DNA of 42,201 nucleotides from CAZVAO01 sp964625175 (GTDB lineage Bacteria > Bacillota > UBA994 > PWPR01), in NCBI GenBank assembly GCA_964625175.1, contig CAZVAO010000006.1, positions 1 through 42,201 of the forward strand, written 5' to 3'. Below are positions 26,381 through 34,954 of the stretch, one piece after another (position 1 is the first letter of the stretch; each line of letters opens with the position of its first letter). Below the pieces are notes generated by a model, which saw only the letters and a program-made list of their open reading frames with translations, had not been told where the DNA came from and ran no database searches. The position numbers and the translations under genes are program-made.

Positions 26381-28408
26381 ATGAAGATTTATTCCACAGA
26401 TAAGATTCGTAATATTGCGTTGATTTCACATAGTGGTGCCGGGAAAACATCTTTGGCCGAAGCAATGTATTTCAATAGTGGTGCCAGTACCCGCTTAGGA
26501 CGGGTTGAAGATGGGAATACCGTTTCAGATTTTGATGCTGAAGAAACCAAAAGAACGATTTCAATCAGTACCGGCTTGGTTCCATGCGAGTGGAATAATT
26601 ATAAAATTAATGTACTTGATACCCCTGGCTACTTTGATTTTGTCGGAGAAGTAAAGGCTGCTCTTCATGTAGCTGACTCTGCAGGTATCGTCGTGTGTGG
26701 CGTATCCGGTGTAGAAGTAGGTACTGAGTTGGTTTGGCAATATGCCGATGAGAACAAACTTCCTCGAGTCGTTGTTATTAACAAACTTAACCGTGAGAAC
26801 GCGGACTATTTTAGAGTTGTTAAGCAGATGCGTGATTTGTTTGGCCCGCAGGTTGTACCTTTATATGTGCCAATTGGTAAAGAAGATCACTTCAATGGTG
26901 TTTTAAATATTCTAACCGATGAAGCCTATCGTTTTGATGGCGATGGCCGTAAAATGGTGAGCATCGATGCACCAGCTGATTTGCTGGAGCAAGTTGCAGA
27001 ATACAAGGTGCAGTTGATCGAATCTATCGTTGAGCAAGATGATGAACTGATGATGATGTATCTTGAAGGTGAAGAAATTGCCACCGAAGAATTAGTAACG
27101 GGTCTGAAAACCAGTGTTAAGTCTGGGGCAATCGTTCCCGTAGTGGCTACTGCAGCTACGAGTAATGTGGGTGTTCAACCCTTTATGAATACCATTGTGG
27201 ACCTCATGCCAGAACCGACACCGTATGCAGCAGCTGAAGGTCAGCCTGCCGCCCTCGTATTTAAAACAATGGCGGATCCATATGTCGGCAAAATCAATAT
27301 TTTCCGCGTTTTCTCAGGCGCGATTGAAGCTGATTCCCATTATTACAATACGGTAACAGAAAATGATGAGCGCATTGGTTCCATCTTTGTAATCGTTGGC
27401 AAGAATCAAGAGGGTGTTAAGCAACTTAATACAGGAGACATTGGTGGTGTAGCAAAGCTAAGTGACACAAGCACAAATGATACGCTTTCAGTCAAGGGAT
27501 CAGGAATCATCCTTCCTCCAGTCGTCTTCCCAGAATCCATCATCTCTATGGCTGTTGAAGCTGAAGAGAAGGGCGCTGAAGAGAAGATTGGTACAGGTTT
27601 ATCTCGTCTTCAGGAAGAAGATCCCACATTTACCTCTATGCGCAGTTCAGACACAAATGAAACAATCATCTCAGGTATGGGTGGTATGCATCTTCAGATC
27701 ATTAAGAGTCGCTTGGCAGATAAGTTTGATGTTGAAGTTGTGCTCAAAGCACCAAAGATTCCATATCGTGAAACAATAAAGAAAAAAGTAGAAGCCATGC
27801 ATAAGCACAAGAAACAGTCTGGTGGTAAGGGTCAGTATGGTCATGTCATTATAGACATCGAACCGTTGCGTGAAGACGGACTTGATTACAATTTCGTTGA
27901 CGCAATCTTTGGTGGTTCAGTGCCGCGAAACTATATTCCTGCAGTTGATAAGGGCATCCAAGAGACCCTCCATGAAGGCCCCTTGGCGGGCTATCCAGTC
28001 GTCAACGTTCAAGTGACACTCAAAGACGGTTCTTACCATGACGTTGACTCTTCAGAGATGGCGTTCAAAATCGCTGGTAGTTACGCATTCAAGAAAGGTT
28101 TCTTAAATGCAAGCCCTGTTCTTTTGGAGCCTGTCTATGATTTAGAAGTAACAGTTCCAGAGGACTACATGGGAGATATCATGGGCGACCTCAATAAGAA
28201 ACGAGGCCGCATTATGGGAATGGAACCATCGGGACGCAAGCAAATTATTAAGGCTCAAGTTCCTCTGAGTGAGATACCTTCTTATGCAACTGATCTTCGT
28301 TCCATGACCCAGGGTCGTGGCTTATTCGTCGCAAACTTCTCGCATTACGAAGAAGTGCCTTCGAATCTCTCTGAGAAGATTATTGCTGAGAGTAATAAAG
28401 AAGAATAG
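26381..28408 (+). CDS. Elongation factor G-like translational GTPase
   Basis: The 675-residue product has the full EF-G domain set: a G domain (G1 SHSGAGKT at 16-23, G3 DTPGY at 80-84), domain II (from about residue 290), domain III, domain IV with the tip-loop motif KQSGGKGQYGHV, and domain V. It differs from canonical EF-G in G1 (AHIDAGKT there), in switch I (RTISI for RGITI) and in G4, which reads NKLN (134-137) instead of NKxD. It belongs to the EF-G-like paralogue family, not the main fusA next to rpsG. ATG 26381 follows AAGGAGG; an in-frame TTG lies upstream. It is a single unit ending in a strong terminator. Its role in translation is unproven. Confidence 0.9.
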   Translation: MKIYSTDKIRNIALISHSGAGKTSLAEAMYFNSGASTRLGRVEDGNTVSDFDAEETKRTISISTGLVPCEWNNYKINVLDTPGYFDFVGEVKAALHVADSAGIVVCGVSGVEVGTELVWQYADENKLPRVVVINKLNRENADYFRVVKQMRDLFGPQVVPLYVPIGKEDHFNGVLNILTDEAYRFDGDGRKMVSIDAPADLLEQVAEYKVQLIESIVEQDDELMMMYLEGEEIATEELVTGLKTSVKSGAIVPVVATAATSNVGVQPFMNTIVDLMPEPTPYAAAEGQPAALVFKTMADPYVGKINIFRVFSGAIEADSHYYNTVTENDERIGSIFVIVGKNQEGVKQLNTGDIGGVAKLSDTSTNDTLSVKGSGIILPPVVFPESIISMAVEAEEKGAEEKIGTGLSRLQEEDPTFTSMRSSDTNETIISGMGGMHLQIIKSRLADKFDVEVVLKAPKIPYRETIKKKVEAMHKHKKQSGGKGQYGHVIIDIEPLREDGLDYNFVDAIFGGSVPRNYIPAVDKGIQETLHEGPLAGYPVVNVQVTLKDGSYHDVDSSEMAFKIAGSYAFKKGFLNASPVLLEPVYDLEVTVPEDYMGDIMGDLNKKRGRIMGMEPSGRKQIIKAQVPLSEIPSYATDLRSMTQGRGLFVANFSHYEEVPSNLSEKIIAESNKEE

Positions 28409-28434
28409 TTGAATCCCATAGAATAATTAATAGC

Positions 28435-28469
28435 AATCCCTTGTGACTATCGTCTCAAGGGATTTTTTT
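28435..28469 (+). terminator. Terminator after the EF-G-like gene
   Basis: CCCTTGTGAC pairs with GTCTCAAGGG around loop TATC with one T-T mismatch, extended by AAT/ATT and a T7 run. Confidence 0.9.
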
Positions 28470-28529
28470 ATACAAAACTCATGATAAGTCGGGTCTTGTC
28501 GTCGAATATCAAGAAAAGTCAGAAAACGC

Positions 28530-28558
28530 TTGCGTTTGTATTCAAATTAAAATATAAT
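28530..28558 (+). promoter_or_regulatory. Sigma-A promoter of the ctsR operon
   Basis: TTGCGT (28530-28535), 17 nt, and perfect TATAAT (28553-28558). The CtsR operator begins 3 bases after the -10. Confidence 0.85.
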
Positions 28559-28560
28559 AA

Positions 28561-28577
28561 AGTCAGTAAAGGTCAAA
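28561..28577 (+). promoter_or_regulatory. CtsR operator
   Basis: AGTCAGT-AAA-GGTCAAA closely matches the CtsR tandem heptad RGTCAAA-NAN-RGTCAAA, with one perfect half and one with two changes. It covers the expected transcription start. Further AGTCAGA half-sites lie at 28517-28523 and 28589-28595. This implies autoregulated heat-shock control of ctsR-mcsA-mcsB-clpC. Confidence 0.85.
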
Positions 28578-28608
28578 AAGTGATATAAAGTCAGAGAAGA
28601 GTGAAAAT

Positions 28609-29046
28609 ATGAGTAGTATGGCTGATGTGATATCTGTCTATTTGCAAGGACTATTAGACGAGAATCAGGGACAATTAGAGGTCAGTCGTAAGGAATTAGC
28701 GGAGCAATTTGATTGTGTGCCATCGCAAATCACCTACGTCTTACAGACACGGTTCCTGCCACGTAATGGTTATCACGTGGTGGGTATAAGAGGTGGTGGG
28801 GGTTATATCCGTATCTCTCAGCGTCGGATGGACGCAGAAGTTGCTCAAAGAATCGGAGAGAAAATCACTGAAAAATCTGCTCACCTATTAATTGATTCGT
28901 TATTTAAACAGCAGTATTTGGACTTAAAAGAACGGCAGATGTTGCGTACCGCAGTTAGTGATCACACATTTGGCTTTGGTGGAGAAGAGGCTGATGTTTT
29001 ACGCAGTAGAATATTGCGGTCTTTATTATTTATTGTATTAAGTTAG
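28609..29046 (+). CDS. ctsR: Class III heat-shock repressor CtsR
   Basis: CtsR is a dimeric winged-helix repressor of clp genes that lets go at high temperature. The DNA-binding part is in residues 1-75 (VSRKELAEQFDCVPSQITYVLQTRF) with the glycine-rich wing GIRGGGGYIRI that senses heat and contacts the minor groove. The C-terminal four-helix domain follows. The 145 residues are slightly short of the usual 150-155. The ribosome site (AGAAGAG) is modest. It heads the operon with its own operator upstream and is followed by mcsA after 14 bases. Confidence 0.96.
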   Translation: MSSMADVISVYLQGLLDENQGQLEVSRKELAEQFDCVPSQITYVLQTRFLPRNGYHVVGIRGGGGYIRISQRRMDAEVAQRIGEKITEKSAHLLIDSLFKQQYLDLKERQMLRTAVSDHTFGFGGEEADVLRSRILRSLLFIVLS

Positions 29047-29060
29047 GGGGGGGGATTCGG

Positions 29061-29585
29061 ATGTTATGTCAAGCATGTGGACAGAGAGATGCCACAATTA
29101 AACTGGTGAAAGTTGTGAATGGGCTACGTACAGTTGAGTATATTTGTGATCAATGTGCACGGGAACAGAATAAGCTCCCTTTCGATTACAATGCCCAGTC
29201 TTTCTCACAGTTATTGGCGGGGTTATTTAATAGTGATAGTGTTCCATCCCCTGCAATTGAACAAGTAGATGAAGATTTAAAATGCTCACAATGTGGGATG
29301 ACATGGTCGCGTTTTAAATCTGATAGTCGGGTAGGTTGTGCGACCTGTTATACAGATTTCCGATCGCAATTGCTACCGTTGATTAGGCGATTGCATGGTC
29401 ATGTAGAGCATCGCGGTCATGTTCCTCATAAGCTAGAAGGCACACTCAGTCGTGAGAGAAAAATTAAAGCTTTGAAATTGCAACTGCAGGAAGCCTTGGT
29501 TGATGAACGCTATGAAGATGCAGCGGAAATCCGTGATCAAATTAAAGTTATTATGGATAGCGCAGGTGATCAACATGTTCAATAA
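29061..29585 (+). CDS. mcsA: McsA, zinc-binding activator of the McsB arginine kinase
   Basis: It activates McsB. Four CxxC pairs bind zinc: C3/C6, C29/C32, C75/C78 and C93/C96. A C-terminal UVR motif (KALKLQLQEALVDERYEDAAEIRDQI, residues about 136-161) probably contacts partners. The length is 174 residues. The ribosome-binding region is unusual: a run of nine G (29046-29054) starting in the ctsR stop codon. The end overlaps mcsB by 11 nt. Confidence 0.95.
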   Translation: MLCQACGQRDATIKLVKVVNGLRTVEYICDQCAREQNKLPFDYNAQSFSQLLAGLFNSDSVPSPAIEQVDEDLKCSQCGMTWSRFKSDSRVGCATCYTDFRSQLLPLIRRLHGHVEHRGHVPHKLEGTLSRERKIKALKLQLQEALVDERYEDAAEIRDQIKVIMDSAGDQHVQ

Positions 29586-30639
29586 TTCGAATCAGTGGCC
29601 ATGTTCTTGGGTAGATCAAGCTGGCCCGGAAGACTATATCGTTGTGAGCAGTCGGGTAAGATTGGCACGTAACTTGGTCAATTTCCCATTTCCAACCTTG
29701 CTGACTGAGGACGAAAGCCAGCAAATTATTGAAGCTATTAGGGCGGCAGAGCCGGTCAATAGTCAGCTCAAGATGGTTTTGATGTCTGAGCAGAATGCGT
29801 TATTAAAACAGGTATTAGTGGAAAAACATTTGATTAGTCCACAATTTGCTGCTAATACCAGGCATGAGACCGCTTTGTTAACCGATTATTTAGGAATCGT
29901 CAGTATCATGGTCAATGAAGAAGATCACTTGCGGTTACAAGCAATCCTGCCTGGACTGCGGCTACACGAATCCTACGCGGCCGTTAAGCGCGTCGATCAA
30001 CTGATTGCAGATCATGCTGCTTACGCATATGATGTGGAGTTAGGTTATTTGACGGCCTGTCCTACCAATTTAGGAACAGGGATGAGGGCTTCTGTGATGT
30101 TGCATCTGCCGGCTTTGCTGCATACGGGGAGTTTAGAACAAATACTCAATGATGTTGCTAAGCTTGGGTTAGTTGCTCGAGGAATTTATGGTGAGAATTC
30201 GGGTGCTGAGGGAGCCATGTATCAAATTAGTAATCAAGTGACTTTGGGAAGAACAGAAGAAGAAATTATAGCGGGTTTGGACAGCGTCATTGCCCAAATC
30301 GTCGAACAAGAAAAGCAAGCACGTGCTTATTTTGTTAAACATTTCCGTCTTGATGTTGAGGATCGAATCGGGCGGGCCTGGGGCGTCTTGGCGGGTGCTC
30401 GCAAGATGGCTACTGCCGAAGCGATGAAGCTGCTGTCCACGCTCCGTTTGGGGGCTGAACAACAACTCATTATCGATCTTAAGCCAGCGGTGCTCAATGA
30501 GCTCATCTTAAAGATACAACCAGCAAGTTTACAAGCCCACTTTGGCGAAGAATTGGACGTCCATGAAAGAGATATCAAACGCGCAACTTTTTTGCGAAAT
30601 CGTTTGAAAGATATAGGAGGGGTAACCCATGATAAATAG
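29575..30639 (+). CDS. mcsB: Protein-arginine kinase McsB
   Basis: McsB phosphorylates arginines, marking proteins for ClpC-ClpP. The phosphagen-kinase fold is shown by SSRVRLARN (25-33), NEEDH (114-118) and the catalytic-cysteine loop ACPTNLGTGMRAS (C162). The McsB-specific RDxxRA motif, which binds phosphoarginine allosterically, is present as RDIKRA (332-337). This separates it from creatine/arginine kinases. ATG 29575 is chosen: AGGTGAT precedes it and the product begins in the family manner. The longer frame upstream lies inside mcsA. It is 354 residues long and overlaps mcsA and clpC by 11 nt each. Confidence 0.97.
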   Translation: MFNNSNQWPCSWVDQAGPEDYIVVSSRVRLARNLVNFPFPTLLTEDESQQIIEAIRAAEPVNSQLKMVLMSEQNALLKQVLVEKHLISPQFAANTRHETALLTDYLGIVSIMVNEEDHLRLQAILPGLRLHESYAAVKRVDQLIADHAAYAYDVELGYLTACPTNLGTGMRASVMLHLPALLHTGSLEQILNDVAKLGLVARGIYGENSGAEGAMYQISNQVTLGRTEEEIIAGLDSVIAQIVEQEKQARAYFVKHFRLDVEDRIGRAWGVLAGARKMATAEAMKLLSTLRLGAEQQLIIDLKPAVLNELILKIQPASLQAHFGEELDVHERDIKRATFLRNRLKDIGGVTHDK

Positions 30640-33121
30640 ATTTTCTAGTATCGCACGAAAGGCAGTAATCAAGGCTCAGTTAGAAGCACATCGGCTGGGG
30701 AGTGATTTTGTAGGAACTGAGCACCTGTTGCTTGGTTTATTAGATGTGAATGAAAGCCCAGCGTCAAGAGCACTAAATAGTCTCGGAGTTACATCTGATA
30801 AGGTGATTGCTGTTTTAGCACCAGATCCTATCAAGACGCTCGAAAAAGAAAATAAAGATCATATGATTGCAATCAATATTACACCACGTGTCAAGTTGAT
30901 CTTTGAACTCGCTTATCGAATTGCCCAGAAGATGGGGCATAACTACATTGGCACAGAACATTTACTATTAGGATTAATCCAAGAAGGTAAGGGTGTAGGC
31001 GCAAAAGTCTTACAGGAAATGAATATTAGTATGGAACAGGTGCGTGACGAGTTAGCGAAGTTGTTGCAGAGTAAGCCAGAGGTCATGGGGGATGCGGTGG
31101 AGAACATGGACCAGGCGGTTGAGCAAGATTCAGTAAATCAATATGGCAAAGACCTAACAGAAGCGGCCCGCAAGGGTGAAATCGACCCTGTCATTGGGCG
31201 GGAGAGCGAAATAAAACGGGTGATTCAAATATTAACGCGCCGAACTAAAAATAACCCCGTTTTGGTGGGCGAACCGGGTGTTGGAAAAACAGCCATTGCA
31301 GAAGGGTTGGCCCAAAGGATTGTCGATGGGAAAGTGCCGGAGTTATTGCGTAATAAACGACTTTTCTCTCTGGATCTCGGGTCACTAGTTGCTGGAACAA
31401 AATACCGCGGCGAATTTGAGGATCGTTTGAAAAAAGTGATCAAGGAGCTAACGGCTTCCCAAGACACTGTGCTATTTGTTGATGAGTTACATACCATTGT
31501 TGGTGCCGGTGGGGCGGAAGGGGCTATCGATGCTTCCAACATGCTTAAGCCAGCTTTAGCACGGGGGGAATTGCAATTAATCGGTGCAACGACCTTAGAT
31601 GAGTATCGTAAGTATGTTGAGAAAGATGCCGCTTTAGAGCGTCGGTTTCAAACCATTGATGTAGACGAACCTACAGTGACCGAAACGATAGCGATTCTGA
31701 TGGGGATTCGCGATAAATACGAAGCACACCACCGTGTGAAAATTGCAGATGATGCTTTAGAGCAGGCAGCTATTCTTTCTGACCGCTATATTTCGGACCG
31801 TTTTTTACCAGACAAGGCCATCGACCTAATGGATGAGGCCGCCTCGATGATTCGTCTCGCAAATGCAATCGTTCCACCAGATTTAACAGAACTTGAGCAG
31901 CAATTGCTGACCTTAAAATCAGAGAAAGAGGCTGCTGTTGAGTCCCAAAATTATGAAAAAGCAGCGAAGATGCGAGATGAAGTTGCCGCTGTTCAGCAGA
32001 AGCTGAAATCTCTCAAGGAAAAGTGGGAGACCGAGCGGGTATCGCGCAATGTTGAGGTTACAGCAGATGACATAGCCCGCATCGTATCTGAGTGGACGGG
32101 CATCCCTGTTACGAAATTGGCAGAAACTGAATCAGCGCGGCTACTGAATTTGGAATCCATTCTTCATGAGCGTGTGATCGGTCAAGATGATGCCATCAAT
32201 GCGGTATCTAAGGCCGTGCGTAGGGCACGATCTGGATTAAAAGACGAGCATCGCCCGATCGGTTCATTTATCTTTTTGGGTCCAACTGGGGTCGGTAAAA
32301 CGGAATTGGCAAAGGCACTTGCTGAAGTCCTGTTTGATGATGAGGACGCAATCGTCAGAATTGATATGTCGGAATACATGGATCGTTTCAATGTGTCGCG
32401 TTTGGTCGGTGCGCCTCCTGGCTATGTTGGCTATGATGAAGGTGGTCAGTTAACGGAAAGTGTGCGCCGTAAACCCTATTCCGTGGTTTTACTAGATGAA
32501 ATTGAAAAGGCTCATCACGAAGTGTTTAATATTCTGCTTCAAGTGTTGGAGGATGGGCGGCTGACAGATTCACAAGGCCGTGTTGTGGATTTTAGTAACA
32601 CGGTAATCATTATGACTTCTAACGTTGGAGCGCGTACGATGAACAGTAATAAGAGTTTGGGCTTCCAGGTAAGTAAATCGGACCAGGCTGCTGATCGCTA
32701 TGAACGGATGAAGGCGAGTGTTCTTGCAGAAATGCGTAAAACCTTCCGACCAGAGTTTGTGAACCGGATTGATGAAAGTATTGTTTTCCACAGTCTCAAT
32801 CAGAATCATATTAGTCAGATTGTTAAGTTAATGCTCAGTGAAGTGGAAGATCGGCTGCAGGCCATGGATATTCGTATCCAATTCACAGATGCTGCAAGCC
32901 AGCTCTTGGCAGATCTGGGATTTGATGAGGAGTATGGGGCGCGGCCTTTACGTCGGGTTATTCGTAAGCATATAGAAGATCGCCTGGCAGAAATGCTCTT
33001 AGGTAACGAGTTAACATGTGGCATGTCTGTTCTTGTAGATGTTGAGGAAGATGTACTTGTCTTTTCGACAATTGGTGCACCCGCAGATCAAGCGGACATT
33101 GAACTTGAAATAAAAGAATAA
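30629..33121 (+). CDS. clpC: ATP-dependent Clp unfoldase ClpC
   Basis: This HSP100 ring unfolds substrates for ClpP. Two Clp-N repeats occupy residues about 1-145 (the phosphoarginine reader in B. subtilis). NBD1 has Walker A GEPGVGKT near 213. A coiled-coil M domain with a UVR motif (NYEKAAKMRDEV) is near 440-452, and NBD2 has Walker A GPTGVGKT near 551. The NKSLGF stretch around residue 675 sits where the ClpP-binding loop is expected. It is 830 residues long, a little longer than B. subtilis ClpC. AGGAGG at 30615-30620 supports ATG 30629. It ends the operon at a strong terminator. Confidence 0.98.
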   Translation: MINRFSSIARKAVIKAQLEAHRLGSDFVGTEHLLLGLLDVNESPASRALNSLGVTSDKVIAVLAPDPIKTLEKENKDHMIAINITPRVKLIFELAYRIAQKMGHNYIGTEHLLLGLIQEGKGVGAKVLQEMNISMEQVRDELAKLLQSKPEVMGDAVENMDQAVEQDSVNQYGKDLTEAARKGEIDPVIGRESEIKRVIQILTRRTKNNPVLVGEPGVGKTAIAEGLAQRIVDGKVPELLRNKRLFSLDLGSLVAGTKYRGEFEDRLKKVIKELTASQDTVLFVDELHTIVGAGGAEGAIDASNMLKPALARGELQLIGATTLDEYRKYVEKDAALERRFQTIDVDEPTVTETIAILMGIRDKYEAHHRVKIADDALEQAAILSDRYISDRFLPDKAIDLMDEAASMIRLANAIVPPDLTELEQQLLTLKSEKEAAVESQNYEKAAKMRDEVAAVQQKLKSLKEKWETERVSRNVEVTADDIARIVSEWTGIPVTKLAETESARLLNLESILHERVIGQDDAINAVSKAVRRARSGLKDEHRPIGSFIFLGPTGVGKTELAKALAEVLFDDEDAIVRIDMSEYMDRFNVSRLVGAPPGYVGYDEGGQLTESVRRKPYSVVLLDEIEKAHHEVFNILLQVLEDGRLTDSQGRVVDFSNTVIIMTSNVGARTMNSNKSLGFQVSKSDQAADRYERMKASVLAEMRKTFRPEFVNRIDESIVFHSLNQNHISQIVKLMLSEVEDRLQAMDIRIQFTDAASQLLADLGFDEEYGARPLRRVIRKHIEDRLAEMLLGNELTCGMSVLVDVEEDVLVFSTIGAPADQADIELEIKE

Positions 33122-33139
33122 TAGGGAGTTAGCTAGCAT

Positions 33140-33178
33140 GAGTCCTGGGATTCTTCACAAGTCCCTAGGACTCCTTTT
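33140..33178 (+). terminator. Terminator of the ctsR-clpC operon
   Basis: GAGTCCTGGGA pairs with TCCCTAGGACTC (33162-33173) with one bulge, and CTTTT follows. Confidence 0.85.
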
Positions 33179-33540
33179 GCTTTGGGATCGGGGTTAGGCA
33201 CTAAAGTGCGATTTGTTAATCGTTTCACTTCCATTAAGCGATTGTATATCTAAGGAAGGGTTACACTATACTGGGTATCATCACACAATCGCACCACCGC
33301 TCCAAACCGAGCTTAGCAATACCGCTTCTTTCTCTTTGTGACCTTTGTGGTTTAAATCTTTTAGCAGCCAGATGGTTTTTGAACGTTAATTGAGGGTTCA
33401 GGGTTATCATTTGGTTGCGTTTAGAAGTGAGTGTCAAGGGATCCGCCACTCCTAAGCGGGCGCGACGATTCTAATGGTTCTTTGATGCGAGGCGGCTTCT
33501 ACTGAGGATTTGTGGCCAGATGGTTAATCTCCCCTGGAAG
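33179..33540. other. 360-bp non-coding stretch between clpC and radA
   Basis: No credible gene is seen on either strand. It holds a small GCACTAAAGTGC palindrome near 33200, a CTTTGTG tandem near 33340, and an 11-bp direct repeat GCCAGATGGTT (33367-33377 and 33515-33525). In some Clostridia radA follows clpC much more closely, so this may be relic or repeat DNA, but I cannot identify it. Confidence 0.4.
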
Positions 33541-33545
33541 AGACC

Positions 33546-33574
33546 TTACCTAGTGAGCGATTTAAAGCTATAAT
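33546..33574 (+). promoter_or_regulatory. Putative promoter of radA
   Basis: TATAAT (33569-33574) with TTACCT (33546-33551) 17 nt upstream, close to the radA start. Confidence 0.6.
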
Positions 33575-33592
33575 ATCCATAGAGGTGATAGA

Positions 33593-34954
33593 ATGGCACG
33601 ACAGAAAACAGTCTTTGTGTGCAATGAGTGTGGTAGCGAGGCACCACGTTGGACAGGGAAATGTATGAGTTGCGGGGCATGGAATACCATGGTGGAAATG
33701 ATCGTAGACAAGCACGCTTCTAAGGGCGGCTCTAATCATATGGCGGGCCAAACGAGTAAGCCCGTGCCTTTAAATAAAGTAGTAATGAGTAATGAAGTGC
33801 GATTTAGCAGTGGAATAAGAGAATTAAACCGCGTATTAGGTGGCGGTATTGTGCCAGGAGAGATGGTGTTGGTTGGGGGAGATCCCGGGATAGGCAAATC
33901 GACACTGATGCTACAGGTTGCCTTATCGCTCACGCGCAATGGCTTGAATGTGCTCTATCTAACGGGTGAAGAATCTTTGCGACAGGTAAAAATGCGTGCT
34001 GAGCGGCTGGGGAGCGAGAATGAAAGCCTATTATTGATGGCTGAGACAGACGTTGATTTAATAATTAGTAATATAGTTCAACTAAAATCGCAAGTGGTAA
34101 TCATCGACTCGATTCAGACCTTGGTTGCCGATGACCTAACCGCTTCTCCAGGAAGTGTAAGCCAGGTGCGGGAGTGTACGAGTCGTTTATTACGCATAGC
34201 CAAAGCAAATGACATCGCTGTATTCCTGGTGGGACATGTGACCAAAGAGGGATCAATAGCGGGTCCCCGGGTTTTAGAACATATGGTGGATTGTGTCCTA
34301 TACTTTGAGGGGGACAATAAACACGCCTTTCGGATCTTGCGTTCTGTGAAGAATCGTTTTGGTGCAACCCATGAGATTGGGGTGTTTTCTATGGAGGAGG
34401 ATGGCCTACAAGAAGTCGCTAACCCTTCAGCGTTTTTAATTCAGGAACGCAGTCGTTCTGTCATTGGGTCTGTTGTTACCGCGACAATTGAGGGCACAAG
34501 ACCCATGCTGGTTGAGGTTCAAGCCCTATTAACCGAAACAAGCTATGGCAATCCCCGACGGATGACCACAGGTGTCGACTATAACCGCACGACCATGCTG
34601 ATGGCTGTGCTGCAAAAAAGAGCGGGATTGCTGTTGGCGCAGCAAGATGCGTATGTAAATGCCATAGGTGGAATTAAAATTAACGAACCTGCTGCGGATT
34701 TGGCAATTTGTATTGCCGTATATGCTAGTTTTAAGAATATTGCCATAGCCCCTAATATGATGATTGTTGGCGAAGTTGGGCTGACCGGGGAAGTCCGAGG
34801 GGTTTCCCAACTGGAAGTGCGGATCAGGGAAGCAGAAAAAATGGGCTTTGCGTCATGCATCATTCCTGAAGTGAGCCTAAGGAATTCTAAGGCAAAATTC
34901 AATATCGAAACAATTGGGGTTAAGAATTTGCGGGATGCGCTGGCAAAAATTTAA
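33593..34954 (+). CDS. radA: DNA repair protein RadA
   Basis: RadA is a RecA-like ATPase and branch-migration helicase for recombination intermediates. A C4 zinc finger comes first (C10, C13, C24, C27). It is followed by Walker A GGDPGIGKST near 95-104, the RadA-specific KNRFG motif (in RSVKNRFGATHEIG), and a C-terminal Lon-protease-like domain from about 290 (ALLTETSYGNPRRMTTG onward). It is 453 residues long, as usual, and GAGGTGA precedes ATG 33593. In many Firmicutes disA follows directly, but here the next gene is on the other strand and disA is absent. Confidence 0.98.
   Translation: MARQKTVFVCNECGSEAPRWTGKCMSCGAWNTMVEMIVDKHASKGGSNHMAGQTSKPVPLNKVVMSNEVRFSSGIRELNRVLGGGIVPGEMVLVGGDPGIGKSTLMLQVALSLTRNGLNVLYLTGEESLRQVKMRAERLGSENESLLLMAETDVDLIISNIVQLKSQVVIIDSIQTLVADDLTASPGSVSQVRECTSRLLRIAKANDIAVFLVGHVTKEGSIAGPRVLEHMVDCVLYFEGDNKHAFRILRSVKNRFGATHEIGVFSMEEDGLQEVANPSAFLIQERSRSVIGSVVTATIEGTRPMLVEVQALLTETSYGNPRRMTTGVDYNRTTMLMAVLQKRAGLLLAQQDAYVNAIGGIKINEPAADLAICIAVYASFKNIAIAPNMMIVGEVGLTGEVRGVSQLEVRIREAEKMGFASCIIPEVSLRNSKAKFNIETIGVKNLRDALAKI

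Noticed and set aside
33261..33449. Minus-strand frame of 62 codons in the clpC-radA gap.
   Set aside because: No ribosome site, promoter or recognisable sequence.
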